Shown: in pieces, positions 52,264 to 59,329 of the stretch
How positions within the stretch are numbered: position 1 is the stretch's first letter
Layout of the letters: each line of letters begins with the position of its first letter
Assembly (NCBI GenBank): GCA_964607165.1
Contig: CAZSIT010000004.1
Coordinates: 1-64,000, forward strand
Direction: 5' to 3'
Length of the DNA stretch: 64,000 nucleotides
DNA from: DSPP01 sp964607165
GTDB lineage: Bacteria > Zixibacteria > MSB-5A5 > DSPP01
The notes under the pieces: generated by a model
Database searches by the model: none
Told to the model about the DNA's origin: nothing
The model's input: only the letters and a program-made list of their open reading frames with translations
Program-made: the position numbers and the translations under genes

Positions 52264-52345
52264 CCCAGATGCTTCGCTACGCTCAGCATGACAACTTAAA
52301 GTAATTCATCACTTTTGTCATTCTGAGCCCGGGCGAAGAATCTCG
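52264..52345. repeat. TGTCATTC-family palindrome, right of the GIY-YIG gene
   Basis: CCAGATGCTTCGCTACGCTC (from 52265) continuing to AGCATGACA, a 22-nt spacer, then TGTCATTCTGAGCCCGGGCG continuing to AAGAATCTCG (to 52345). It lies 6 nt from the liuC stop. Confidence 0.85.
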
Positions 52346-52350
52346 TTTTT

Positions 52351-53142
52351 TCATTCGCTCCACGGCGCATTTTTCTTTTCCAAAAACGCGGCAAATCCGG
52401 CCTGCGCCTCACCTCCGGTGCGCAACTGCGCCATCCAAGCCGCCGCCTGTTCATTTATGTCGGCCGGCGGAGAAGACCAGTTGCGCAGATATTTTTTGGC
52501 CGCCCGAACAGCCCCGGGCGCGGCGTTGCGGAAAACCTCGCTCCACTTTTTTCGCGCCGCCTCCAAACCTGCCGCTCCTTCCACCATTTCATGAACCAAA
52601 CCAATCCGCAAAGCGGTGGCCGAGCTGAACCGCTCACCGGAGAGAAAAAGCGAACGCGCCTGCGACAGGCCAATTTTAGCTATGACAAAAGGTCCAACCA
52701 CTGCCGGAATGAGGCCGACTTTCACTTCGGTCAAACCAAAAACCGTTTTGGTCTCCGCTACCACGTGGTCACAGACGGCGACCAGGCCGACGCCGCCGCC
52801 AAGGGCCCCGCCCTGCACCAGGCCGACCACCGGCGCCGGAAATTCATTCACGGTGGAAAGCATCCGCGAGAGCCGGCGGGCATCCTCTAAGTTTTGCTGG
52901 GCTGAAAAACTCAAACTCGATTTCATCCAGTTCAAATCCGCCCCCGCGCAAAAGACCTCCCCTTTGCCGCGCAGAAATACGACTCGTAGATTGTTATCGG
53001 AGGCCAACGCGCTGAAAACCTCCGACAGTTCGGCAATCAATTCCAGCTGAAAGGCGTTGCGGCTCTCCGGGCGGTTGAGGGAAACGGTGGCGAAAAAACC
53101 GTCTTTCTCTACCGCCAGAAACTTACATCCGAAAAACGCCAA
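52351..53142 (-). CDS. liuC: 3-methylglutaconyl-CoA hydratase (LiuC-like enoyl-CoA hydratase)
   Basis: About 263 aa. Crotonase fold with SLNRPESRNAFQ, GGALGGGVGLVAVCDH and LTEVKVGLIPAVVGPFV; the last resembles bacterial LiuC. The first classical hydratase glutamate is a glycine (GGGVGL), the second is kept (LTEV). The frame opens at 53181 (TTG), but TTG 53142 has AGGAG 7 nt ahead and only a 20-nt overlap with liuB, so I prefer it. It hydrates methylglutaconyl-CoA to HMG-CoA. Confidence 0.88.
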   Translation of the reverse strand: MAFFGCKFLAVEKDGFFATVSLNRPESRNAFQLELIAELSEVFSALASDNNLRVVFLRGKGEVFCAGADLNWMKSSLSFSAQQNLEDARRLSRMLSTVNEFPAPVVGLVQGGALGGGVGLVAVCDHVVAETKTVFGLTEVKVGLIPAVVGPFVIAKIGLSQARSLFLSGERFSSATALRIGLVHEMVEGAAGLEAARKKWSEVFRNAAPGAVRAAKKYLRNWSSPPADINEQAAAWMAQLRTGGEAQAGFAAFLEKKNAPWSE

Positions 53143-54703
53143 AGCGGGTCTCCTGATAGGGGGAGTGGTAGCAGAGTTCAAGGGCTAAACCGAGTGTGGC
53201 GCGGCTCTCTTCCGGCAGCAAAATCCCATCGTCCCAGAGCCGCGCGGTGGAATAATAGGGCGAGCCTTCCACCTCGTATTTTTCCAAAATCGGCTTTTCA
53301 ATCGCCTCTTTTTCCGCCGGTGTGGCGTCCCGTTTGACGGACGAAAGCACCATCGCCGCCTGCTCCCCTCCCATTACCGAAATTCTCGCCTGCGGCCACA
53401 TCCACAGAAATGCCGGTTCATACGCCCTCCCGCACATCGCGTAATTCCCCGCGCCGTAGCTGCCGCCGATAATGACGGTAAGTTTCGGCACGTTCGAATT
53501 TGCCACCGCCATCACCATTTTGGCACCGTCTTTGGCAATCCCTCCCGCCTCGGCATCTTTGCCGACCATAAAACCGGTGATGTTCTGCAAAAACAGAATC
53601 GGTATCTGCCGCTGATTGCACAGTTCTATAAAATGCGTTGCCTTCAGCGCCGAATCGGAAAACAAAACGCCGTTGTTGGCCAGAACGCCCACCTGATAGC
53701 CGTGAATCGACCCGAAGCCGCAGACCAAAGTGGTTCCGTATAATTGTTTGAACTCTAAAAATCGGCTGCCGTCTAAAAGCCGCGCCAAAAGCTCGCGCAC
53801 GTCCCAGGGTTTGCGGATGTCGGCTGGCATAATGTCGTATAGCTCATCAAAATTGTATAACGGTTCTTCCACTTCGGCGCGCAGTTGGCCGAAAGTTTGA
53901 GAAGGTTTCGGCAGGGTCGCGATGATGGCCCGACAGCGCTCCAGCGCCTCCTCTTCGTTTTCCGTTAGATGGTCGGTCACGCCGGAGCGCCGCGAATGCA
54001 AATCCCCTCCGCCCAACTCTTCAGCGCTGACCTCCTCACCCGTGGCCGCTTTAACCAAAGGCGGCCCGCCCAAAAAAATCGTCCCCTGATTTTTGACGAT
54101 TATCGACTCGTCGCTCATCGCCGGTATATACGCGCCACCCGCCGTGCAGGAGCCGAGAACGGCGGCGATTTGAAAAACTTTGGCCGCCGACATCCGCGCC
54201 TGGTTGTAAAAAATCCGCCCAAAATGTTCTCGGTCGGGGAAAACCTCCGCCTGCAAAGGCAAAAACGCCCCGCCCGAATCAACTAAATAAATACAGGGGA
54301 GATTGAGGCGAAGCGCAATCTCCTGCGCCCGTAAATGCTTTTTGACCGTAACCGGAAAATAGGTTCCTCCCTTGACCGTGGCATCATTCGCCAAAATCAT
54401 CGCCGGCCGCCCGGAAACCTGCCCTATGCCGGTAACCAGCCCTGCTGCGTTGATGCCTCCTCCATAAAGCTCATTGGCAGCTAAAGGCGAAAGCTCCAAG
54501 AAAGCCGACTCCGGGTCTAAAAGCTTCCGTATCCGCTCCCGTACCATTAACTTTCCGGCGGCCTGATGCTTCTTCCTTGCCTCCTCGCTGCCACCAACAG
54601 CCGCCTCCCGGCGGCGAGCCAGATATTCTTCCCGCAGGGTCTCGTGGCGGCGCCGATTTTCGCCGGTCGTTTTGGCCTGGAAAGCTGTGCCTAAAGTTTC
54701 CAT
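53123..54703 (-). CDS. liuB: Methylcrotonyl-CoA carboxylase carboxyltransferase (beta) subunit
   Basis: A 526-aa carboxyltransferase moving CO2 from biotin to 3-methylcrotonyl-CoA. ELYGGGINAAGLVTGIG, NDATVKGGTYFPVTVKKHL (the methylcrotonyl-CoA carboxylase-like stretch), GSCTAGGAYIPAMSDE, GGADLH-like GGGDLHSRRSGVTDH and MGGEQAAMVLSSVK support this over propionyl-CoA carboxylase. First gene of the minus-strand leucine cluster. Confidence 0.94.
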   Translation of the reverse strand: METLGTAFQAKTTGENRRRHETLREEYLARRREAAVGGSEEARKKHQAAGKLMVRERIRKLLDPESAFLELSPLAANELYGGGINAAGLVTGIGQVSGRPAMILANDATVKGGTYFPVTVKKHLRAQEIALRLNLPCIYLVDSGGAFLPLQAEVFPDREHFGRIFYNQARMSAAKVFQIAAVLGSCTAGGAYIPAMSDESIIVKNQGTIFLGGPPLVKAATGEEVSAEELGGGDLHSRRSGVTDHLTENEEEALERCRAIIATLPKPSQTFGQLRAEVEEPLYNFDELYDIMPADIRKPWDVRELLARLLDGSRFLEFKQLYGTTLVCGFGSIHGYQVGVLANNGVLFSDSALKATHFIELCNQRQIPILFLQNITGFMVGKDAEAGGIAKDGAKMVMAVANSNVPKLTVIIGGSYGAGNYAMCGRAYEPAFLWMWPQARISVMGGEQAAMVLSSVKRDATPAEKEAIEKPILEKYEVEGSPYYSTARLWDDGILLPEESRATLGLALELCYHSPYQETRFGVFRM

Positions 54704-54761
54704 TTATTTTGAATAATACCAGCCAGCTTCACTAAAGGCAAGTGGACTCCAATAATTCCAA

Positions 54762-54790
54762 TTGTCTAAAAATACCTAACCGATTATATT
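54762..54790 (+). promoter_or_regulatory. Putative promoter of the first FG-GAP gene
   Basis: TTGTCT (54762-54767), a 17-nt spacer and TATATT (54785-54790), divergent from liuB. An overlapping TATAAT at 54790-54795 is an alternative -10. The leader is about 30 nt with AGAGGT before the ATG. Confidence 0.5.
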
Positions 54791-54825
54791 ATAATCAAGA
54801 AAGAGGGTTAACGAAGAGAGGTCGT

Positions 54826-56346
54826 ATGTCCAAGTTTTCAGAGCTTCTAACCGCCATCGTAATCGCTATTTTTTCGCTTGCCTCCTCCGCTTCCAGTCAG
54901 TTTGTTTTGCTTTATCAAAAAGATGGCACCGACGTCTTTGAAAATCTGGGCTTCTCTGTGGCTGGGGCCGGGGATGTAAACGGGGATGGCAAAGCCGATT
55001 TTATAATCGGCGCCACCAATGCCGACCCGGGCGGGCTTGCCAATGCCGGTTCGGCCTTTGTCTATTCCGGCGCCACCGGCGTTCTGCTTTACCAAAAAGA
55101 CGGCGCCGCCGCCGGTGACGGGCTGGGTTGGTCGGTGGCCGGGGCCGGGGATGTGAACGGAGATGGAAAAGCTGATTTTATCGTCGCTGCTCCTTATGCC
55201 GTTATCGGCGGCAATGGCAATGCCGGCTCGGCCTTTGTCTATTCCGGCGCCACCGGCGCCCTTCTTTACCAGAAAGATGGCACGGCCGCGGATGACCAGT
55301 TTGGCCAATCCGTAGCCGGAGTGGAGGATGTCAACGGCGATGGCAAAGCCGATTTTATCGTTGGCGCTTGGCGTGCCGACCCGGGCGGGCTTGGCAATGC
55401 CGGCGCAGCTTACGTCTATTCGGGGGCAACCGGCGCGCTGCTTTTCCAGAAAAACGGCGGCGCCACCGGAGACTTTCTGGGCTACTCTGTGGCCGGGGCT
55501 GGAGATGTCAATGGAGATGGCAAAGCCGATTTTATAGTTGGCGCTGATGGCGCCGACCCGGACGGACTTGGTAATGCCGGCGCAGCTTACGTCTATTCGG
55601 GGGCGACCGGCGCGCTGCTTTATCAAAAGAACGGCGCCGCCGCCGGAGACTTTCTGGGCTACTCCGTGGCCGGGGCCGGGGATGTGAACGGGGACGGGAA
55701 AGCTGATTTTATCGTTGGCGCCCCGAGCGCCGACCCGGGCGGGTTCACCGATGCCGGCTCGGCCTACCTCTATTCCGGCTTGGACGGCTCCCTTTTATTC
55801 CAGAAAAACGGCGCCGCCGACGGTGACGACCTGGGCGTCTCCGTGGCCGGGGCCGAGGATGTGAACGGGGATGGGAGAGCCGGTTTTATTGTTGGCGCTG
55901 ACTTAGCCGACCCGGGCGGGTTTACTGGCGCAGGTTCCGCTTTTCTCTATTCCGGCGTCACCGGTGCCCTGCTTTTCCAGGAAAACGGCGCCGCCGACGG
56001 CGACTTTCTTGGTGTCTCTGTGGCCGGGGTTGGGGATGTGAACGGGGACGGAAGCGCCGATTTTATCATCGGCGCTCCTTTCACCGACCCGAACGGGATT
56101 GGCGCTGCCGGCTCCGCCTTTGTTTACGGTTTGTGCTCCGCCGCCAAAGGAGATATGAATGCTGATTCTTCCTTATCTCCACCTGATGTGGTCTTAATGT
56201 TGAATTGCGTCTTCTTGGGAATTGGCAGCTGTGATCTCTGTTTTGCAGACGTAACCTGCGATGGCATTCTCACTGCCGCAGACGTCGTGGCTGAACTCAA
56301 TCGCGTTTTCTTGGGCACAACCGCTCCCCCTTGGTGCGGCACGTAA
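54826..56346 (+). CDS. Secreted seven-bladed FG-GAP (integrin-like) propeller with dockerin-like C-terminus
   Basis: A 506-aa exported protein from ATG 54826 with signal MSKFSELLTAIVIAIFSLAS. Seven nearly identical repeats of about 55-60 residues follow, each with LLxQK(D/N)G, SVAG, DVNGDGKADFI and SAxxYSG; the DxNxDG loops bind calcium and seven units would close one propeller. The C-terminus is dockerin-like: GDMNADSSLSPPDVVLML and DVTCDGILTAADVVAEL with the C-x7-C-x2-C-x5-C link. The frame opens earlier (54742), but without a signal peptide. Role probably adhesion or binding at the cell surface. Confidence 0.9.
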   Translation: MSKFSELLTAIVIAIFSLASSASSQFVLLYQKDGTDVFENLGFSVAGAGDVNGDGKADFIIGATNADPGGLANAGSAFVYSGATGVLLYQKDGAAAGDGLGWSVAGAGDVNGDGKADFIVAAPYAVIGGNGNAGSAFVYSGATGALLYQKDGTAADDQFGQSVAGVEDVNGDGKADFIVGAWRADPGGLGNAGAAYVYSGATGALLFQKNGGATGDFLGYSVAGAGDVNGDGKADFIVGADGADPDGLGNAGAAYVYSGATGALLYQKNGAAAGDFLGYSVAGAGDVNGDGKADFIVGAPSADPGGFTDAGSAYLYSGLDGSLLFQKNGAADGDDLGVSVAGAEDVNGDGRAGFIVGADLADPGGFTGAGSAFLYSGVTGALLFQENGAADGDFLGVSVAGVGDVNGDGSADFIIGAPFTDPNGIGAAGSAFVYGLCSAAKGDMNADSSLSPPDVVLMLNCVFLGIGSCDLCFADVTCDGILTAADVVAELNRVFLGTTAPPWCGT

Positions 56347-56413
56347 GACAGAGACTGGAGATTGGAGATCAGAGATTAGAAAAAAATGTTTTCTTCCTAA
56401 CTCGTAGGGGCAA
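56344..56413 (+). repeat. Duplicated 3' flank, copy 1
   Basis: From the stop codon the sequence GAGACTGGAGATTGGAGATC and the following AGAGATTAGAAAAAAATGTT to ACTCGTAGGGGCA is repeated almost exactly at 57468-57537 after the second FG-GAP gene. Confidence 0.85.
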
Positions 56414-56500
56414 ACCTTGCTTGCCACGAGCGACTTGTCCCGCTTGCGTTGAGCGCAGCGTAAACGAGTGTTGTCGAGGGAAGTCAAGCGGTGTTCGCCC
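56404..56500. repeat. Degenerate GTAGGGGC-type repeat
   Basis: GTAGGGGCAAACC...GGTGTTCGCCC with an internal GAGCGCAGCG and GTCGAGGGAAGTC, a decayed member of the GTAGGGGC family. The 305-nt gap between the two FG-GAP genes holds this, the duplicated flank and the promoter at 56541. Confidence 0.6.
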
Positions 56501-56540
56501 TTTCCCTTGTATTCGTTCCTTTCCTCACACCCGATTTTCC

Positions 56541-56569
56541 TTGACAAACGCTTAACATGTTCATATTTT
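56541..56569 (+). promoter_or_regulatory. Sigma-70-type promoter of the second FG-GAP gene
   Basis: Perfect TTGACA (56541-56546), a 17-nt spacer and TATTTT (56564-56569). The leader to ATG 56652 is about 76 nt and can fold (CCGACCGGCAGCGG, GGGCT...AGCCC), but I match it to no known riboswitch. Confidence 0.6.
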
Positions 56570-56651
56570 AACCACTGTTAAAGTAGCCGACCGGCAGCGG
56601 TTGGGCTTATCTCTTCGGCTGGTAGGAAAAAAGCCCGTAAAGGGAGGTTTT

Positions 56652-57470
56652 ATGCCCAAGCCGTACCGCTTTTTAACCCCAGTTCTTTTGCTTTTCTTTT
56701 TCACCTCCTTCGCCTTCGGGCAGGCTGTCCTGCTTTACCAGAAAGACGGCGCCGCTGCCGGTGATCATCTGGGCTTCTTCAGCGTCGCTTCCGCCGGAGA
56801 CGTTAACGGGGATGGAAGGGCTGATTTTATCGTCGCTGCTCCCGATGCCGACCCGGGCGGGCTTACTGATGCCGGGTCGGCCTACGTTTATTCCGGAATG
56901 ACCGGCGCTTTGATTTATAAGAAAAACGGCGCCGCCCTCTCTGACGGTCTCGGCGTCTCGGTGGCTTCGGCCGGGGATGTCAACGGAGATGGAAGAGCCG
57001 ACTTTATCGTCGGGGCTTATTTTGCCGACCCGGGCGGGCTTTCCAATGCAGGCTCGGCTTATCTCTATTCCGGCGCCACGGGAGGTTTGCTCTCCCAGAT
57101 AAACGGCGCCGCGGCCGGTGACATACTGGGCCACTCGGTGGCTTCGGCCGGGGATGTGAACGGGGACGGAAAAGCTGATTTCATCGTCGGCGCTTATGGT
57201 GCCGACCCGGGCGGGCGTAGCGAGGCCGGTTCGGCATATGTTTACGCCGGTTCAGCCTGTGCCGCAGCCAAAGGGGATATGAACGCCGACACAATTTATA
57301 CCTCTTCCGATGTAGTTTTGATGCTCAACTGCACTTTTTTGGGAATCGGAATCTGCAATTTATGTTTTGCTGATGTCAACTGCGATGGAGTTCTAACTGC
57401 TTCCGACGTAGTGCTCGAATTAAACCGCGTCTTTCTAGGCCTGACCGACCCGCCCTGGTGCGGGACGTAA
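56652..57470 (+). CDS. Secreted short FG-GAP protein with dockerin-like C-terminus
   Basis: A 272-aa exported protein from ATG 56652 (GGGAGG ahead; signal MPKPYRFLTPVLLLFFFTSF). It has only three FG-GAP repeats (about 25-200), too few for a closed seven-bladed propeller alone, then the same dockerin-like module (GDMNADTIYTSSDVVLML, DVNCDGVLTASDVVLEL, four cysteines). Repeats and 3' flank are close to the preceding gene, so it looks like a duplicate that lost repeats. It may work as an oligomer or be degenerating. Confidence 0.88.
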   Translation: MPKPYRFLTPVLLLFFFTSFAFGQAVLLYQKDGAAAGDHLGFFSVASAGDVNGDGRADFIVAAPDADPGGLTDAGSAYVYSGMTGALIYKKNGAALSDGLGVSVASAGDVNGDGRADFIVGAYFADPGGLSNAGSAYLYSGATGGLLSQINGAAAGDILGHSVASAGDVNGDGKADFIVGAYGADPGGRSEAGSAYVYAGSACAAAKGDMNADTIYTSSDVVLMLNCTFLGIGICNLCFADVNCDGVLTASDVVLELNRVFLGLTDPPWCGT

Positions 57471-57537
57471 AACAGAGATTGGAGATTGGAGATCAGAGAT
57501 TAGAAAAAAATGTTTTCTTCCCAACTCGTAGGGGCAG
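57468..57537 (+). repeat. Duplicated 3' flank, copy 2
   Basis: Near-identical to 56344-56413, beginning around the stop codon and ending in ACTCGTAGGGGCA. It shows that the duplication of the FG-GAP genes included downstream DNA and one end of a palindromic repeat. Confidence 0.85.
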
Positions 57538-57755
57538 GTATTAAACCCGCCCTTTTTTTGTTGGATGACCTACCCCCCGACCCCCCTCCCGAAACGGGAA
57601 GGGGGAAAAATTGTAGGGGCGAATCTTTAGATTCGCCCGGGGTGAACCTGAAGGTTCACCCCTACATCCCGTTATACGAAAATGTGAAAAAATGTAGGGG
57701 CGCAATACATTCTGTCCCTTTCCTCTCTGCTTCCGAGAGGAAATAAAAGGGTGAG
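57528..57755. repeat. Cluster of GTAGGGG and CTCTCC palindromes
   Basis: Units: GTAGGGGCAGGTATTAAACCCGCCC (57528 on, partly paired), GTAGGGGCGAATC TTTA GATTCGCCC with GGTGAACCTGAAGGTTCACCCCTAC (about 57614-57664), GTAGGGGCGCAATACATTCT (57693 on), and TTTCCTCTCTGCTTCCGAGAGGAAA followed by AGGGTGAGA. The gap 57471-58017 holds these and no convincing gene. Confidence 0.75.
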
Positions 57756-58017
57756 ATTAAACGACACGTAAAACCCTTAAGCTGCCCCAGATACGCAAAT
57801 TTAGCAAAAGACTCACGCTTCGTCTGCTTCCAACTTTTTCTGGCCGCAGGCCAATAGTTTAAGCAGTTCTAATGATAGAGTATTCGCAACAGGCCGTTGC
57901 AGAATGCAAGAAAACCAAAAAATCTGTTGTAACAGTTAGAGTTGCAGATGGCATTCTATTATCTCATTTCCGGCACACGGCTTGCCAAAAAAAAGGTGGG
58001 ATTTTTGAAGGGGGAAA
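57756..58017 (+). other. Leader region of the barrel/protease operon, no gene recognised
   Basis: 262 nt between the repeat cluster and the outer-membrane gene. There is a stem GGCCGCAGGCC near 57842 and the final AAGGGGG serves as ribosome-binding site for ATG 58018. I see no standard -35/-10 pair at correct spacing and no known riboswitch consensus. Short open frames here lack coding character. Confidence 0.4.
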
Positions 58018-59316
58018 ATGCAAAAGCAAAATCAGCCTCAAACCGGCTGGAAAAAAGCTTTAAAAGACGTTCTACAAGAGCTTGCCGTTATATGCCTTAC
58101 AACGGTCACGGTTTTTGTTGTTTTTCCCCAACCGGCCCGGGGAACGGACCCTACTTCGATACGTGGGATGAGTATGGCCGGAGCTTATACCGGCCTGGCG
58201 CGGGGCGTCAACGCGCTCTTCTGGAATCCGGCTAATCTGGGGCTGTCCAAAAAAGAAGCCGGGCTTTCGCTCGCCTCCGTTGGACTTTCGTTTGATAACA
58301 ATTCTTTTTCGCTCTCCGATTACGACCGCTTTACCGATGGCTCGCTAAGCGACGCCGAAAAAAACGAACTCCTGGCCAAAGTGCCGGGAGAGGGGCTGAT
58401 TTTCGAAGCCCAGGCGCAAGCGACCGCGCTGAATCTTTCCTTTAACCGTTTTGCCGTCAGCCCGCAGGTATATGGATTTTCCGATTTAAACCTTACCCAC
58501 GATGCCGTGGAGCTTTTGCTTTTTGACTACAAGCTGGGCACGGCTGTTGACCTAAAAAATTCGCAGGGAACGGCCTATTTAATCGGCAAGCTCACCGCCG
58601 GATGGGGACAGCCGCTATTGAACACGCCGCTCGGAACGTTTGCCTTTGGGCTTTCCGCCAGTTACTTGCAAGGGTATTTCTACAGCCGTCTCGAAAGCAG
58701 AGAGGCATTTTTCTCAACATCGAGTAGCGGAGCCACCGGCCGGGGGGAAATGACTTTTACCGAAGCCGACCGGGGGAACGGCTTTGGCTTGGATGCCGGT
58801 GCGGCTTTTGAAATTTCCCCATCCCTTACGCTCGGCCTGACGGTGAGCAATCTTTTTTCCGACCTCACCTGGAGCCGGGGGACCAGAGAGACCCGTTTCG
58901 ATTTCAACGTCGACACGATGACCCAGAGCTCCGGTAATCCGGATTCGATAGTCCGCTCCATAAAACAGGAAACGATTTTGCCTGAATTCAGAACCCATTT
59001 GCCCCGCACGTTGAAAGCCGGTTTGGCACGTTCCGGTTCGCTTTTAAGTTTTGATTTCGACCTCGAATACCGTTTGCACGAGGATTTGACCCTTTCGAGG
59101 ATGGCCGCCGCCGGGGGCGGGGAATTCTCCCTGATTCCGGTAATGCCATTGCGCGCCGGCTTGCGCTGGGCGGAGGAGGAAGGGGTGACTTTGGCGGCAG
59201 GAGCGGGACTAAAGCTTAGCGTTTGGTATCTCGATTTCGCCATACAGGACAAAAACGGCTTTGGAGCCGGTGGACAGGGGCTTGCTTTGGGAGCCGCCAC
59301 CGGATTCAGATTCTAA
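58018..59316 (+). CDS. Outer-membrane beta-barrel protein, PorV/PorQ- or FadL-like
   Basis: A 432-aa protein. A basic N-terminus and hydrophobic segment (about 21-42) end at ARG-TDPTSIRG. The early pattern RGMSMAGAYTGLARGVNALFWNPANLGL is typical of FadL/PorV-type barrels in FCB bacteria, where PorV shuttles type IX secretion cargo. Alternating hydrophobic strands run to a terminal phenylalanine (GFRF). The next gene, 13 nt downstream, is a protease with a T9SS-like C-terminal domain, supporting a transport role; this is inference. Confidence 0.75.
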   Translation: MQKQNQPQTGWKKALKDVLQELAVICLTTVTVFVVFPQPARGTDPTSIRGMSMAGAYTGLARGVNALFWNPANLGLSKKEAGLSLASVGLSFDNNSFSLSDYDRFTDGSLSDAEKNELLAKVPGEGLIFEAQAQATALNLSFNRFAVSPQVYGFSDLNLTHDAVELLLFDYKLGTAVDLKNSQGTAYLIGKLTAGWGQPLLNTPLGTFAFGLSASYLQGYFYSRLESREAFFSTSSSGATGRGEMTFTEADRGNGFGLDAGAAFEISPSLTLGLTVSNLFSDLTWSRGTRETRFDFNVDTMTQSSGNPDSIVRSIKQETILPEFRTHLPRTLKAGLARSGSLLSFDFDLEYRLHEDLTLSRMAAAGGGEFSLIPVMPLRAGLRWAEEEGVTLAAGAGLKLSVWYLDFAIQDKNGFGAGGQGLALGAATGFRF

Positions 59317-59329
59317 GGAGGAAAAACCG

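Larger units (their letters stand above)
51864..52345. mobile_element. Candidate mobile unit: GIY-YIG nuclease gene bracketed by palindromic repeats
   Basis: Each side of the nuclease gene has the same pair of motifs. CCAGATGCTTCGCT...CTCAGCATGACA is at 51865-51894 and 52265-52293. TGTCATTC(C/T)GAGC...GAAGAATCTCG is at 51926-51954 and 52316-52345. The gene end lies inside one of these motifs. The unit interrupts the liu cluster between liuC and liuD. Mobility is inferred from structure; no target-site duplication was established. Confidence 0.5.

Noticed and set aside
51864..52345. Standard insertion sequence
   Set aside because: There is no DDE, HUH or tyrosine/serine recombinase gene. The only enzyme is a GIY-YIG nuclease, so I report it as a separate candidate element.
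56570..56651. Riboswitch (c-di-GMP-like) in the leader of the second FG-GAP gene
   Set aside because: The leader can fold, but the conserved GEMM bases are absent and no other class fits.
34177..57470. Cellulosome
   Set aside because: Dockerin-like modules occur, but the attached domains are propellers and a protease. No cohesin, scaffoldin, glycoside hydrolase or carbohydrate-binding module is in the window.
57872..58063. 63-codon plus-strand frame before the barrel gene
   Set aside because: Overlaps the start of the barrel gene, has no ribosome-binding site and no recognisable domain.
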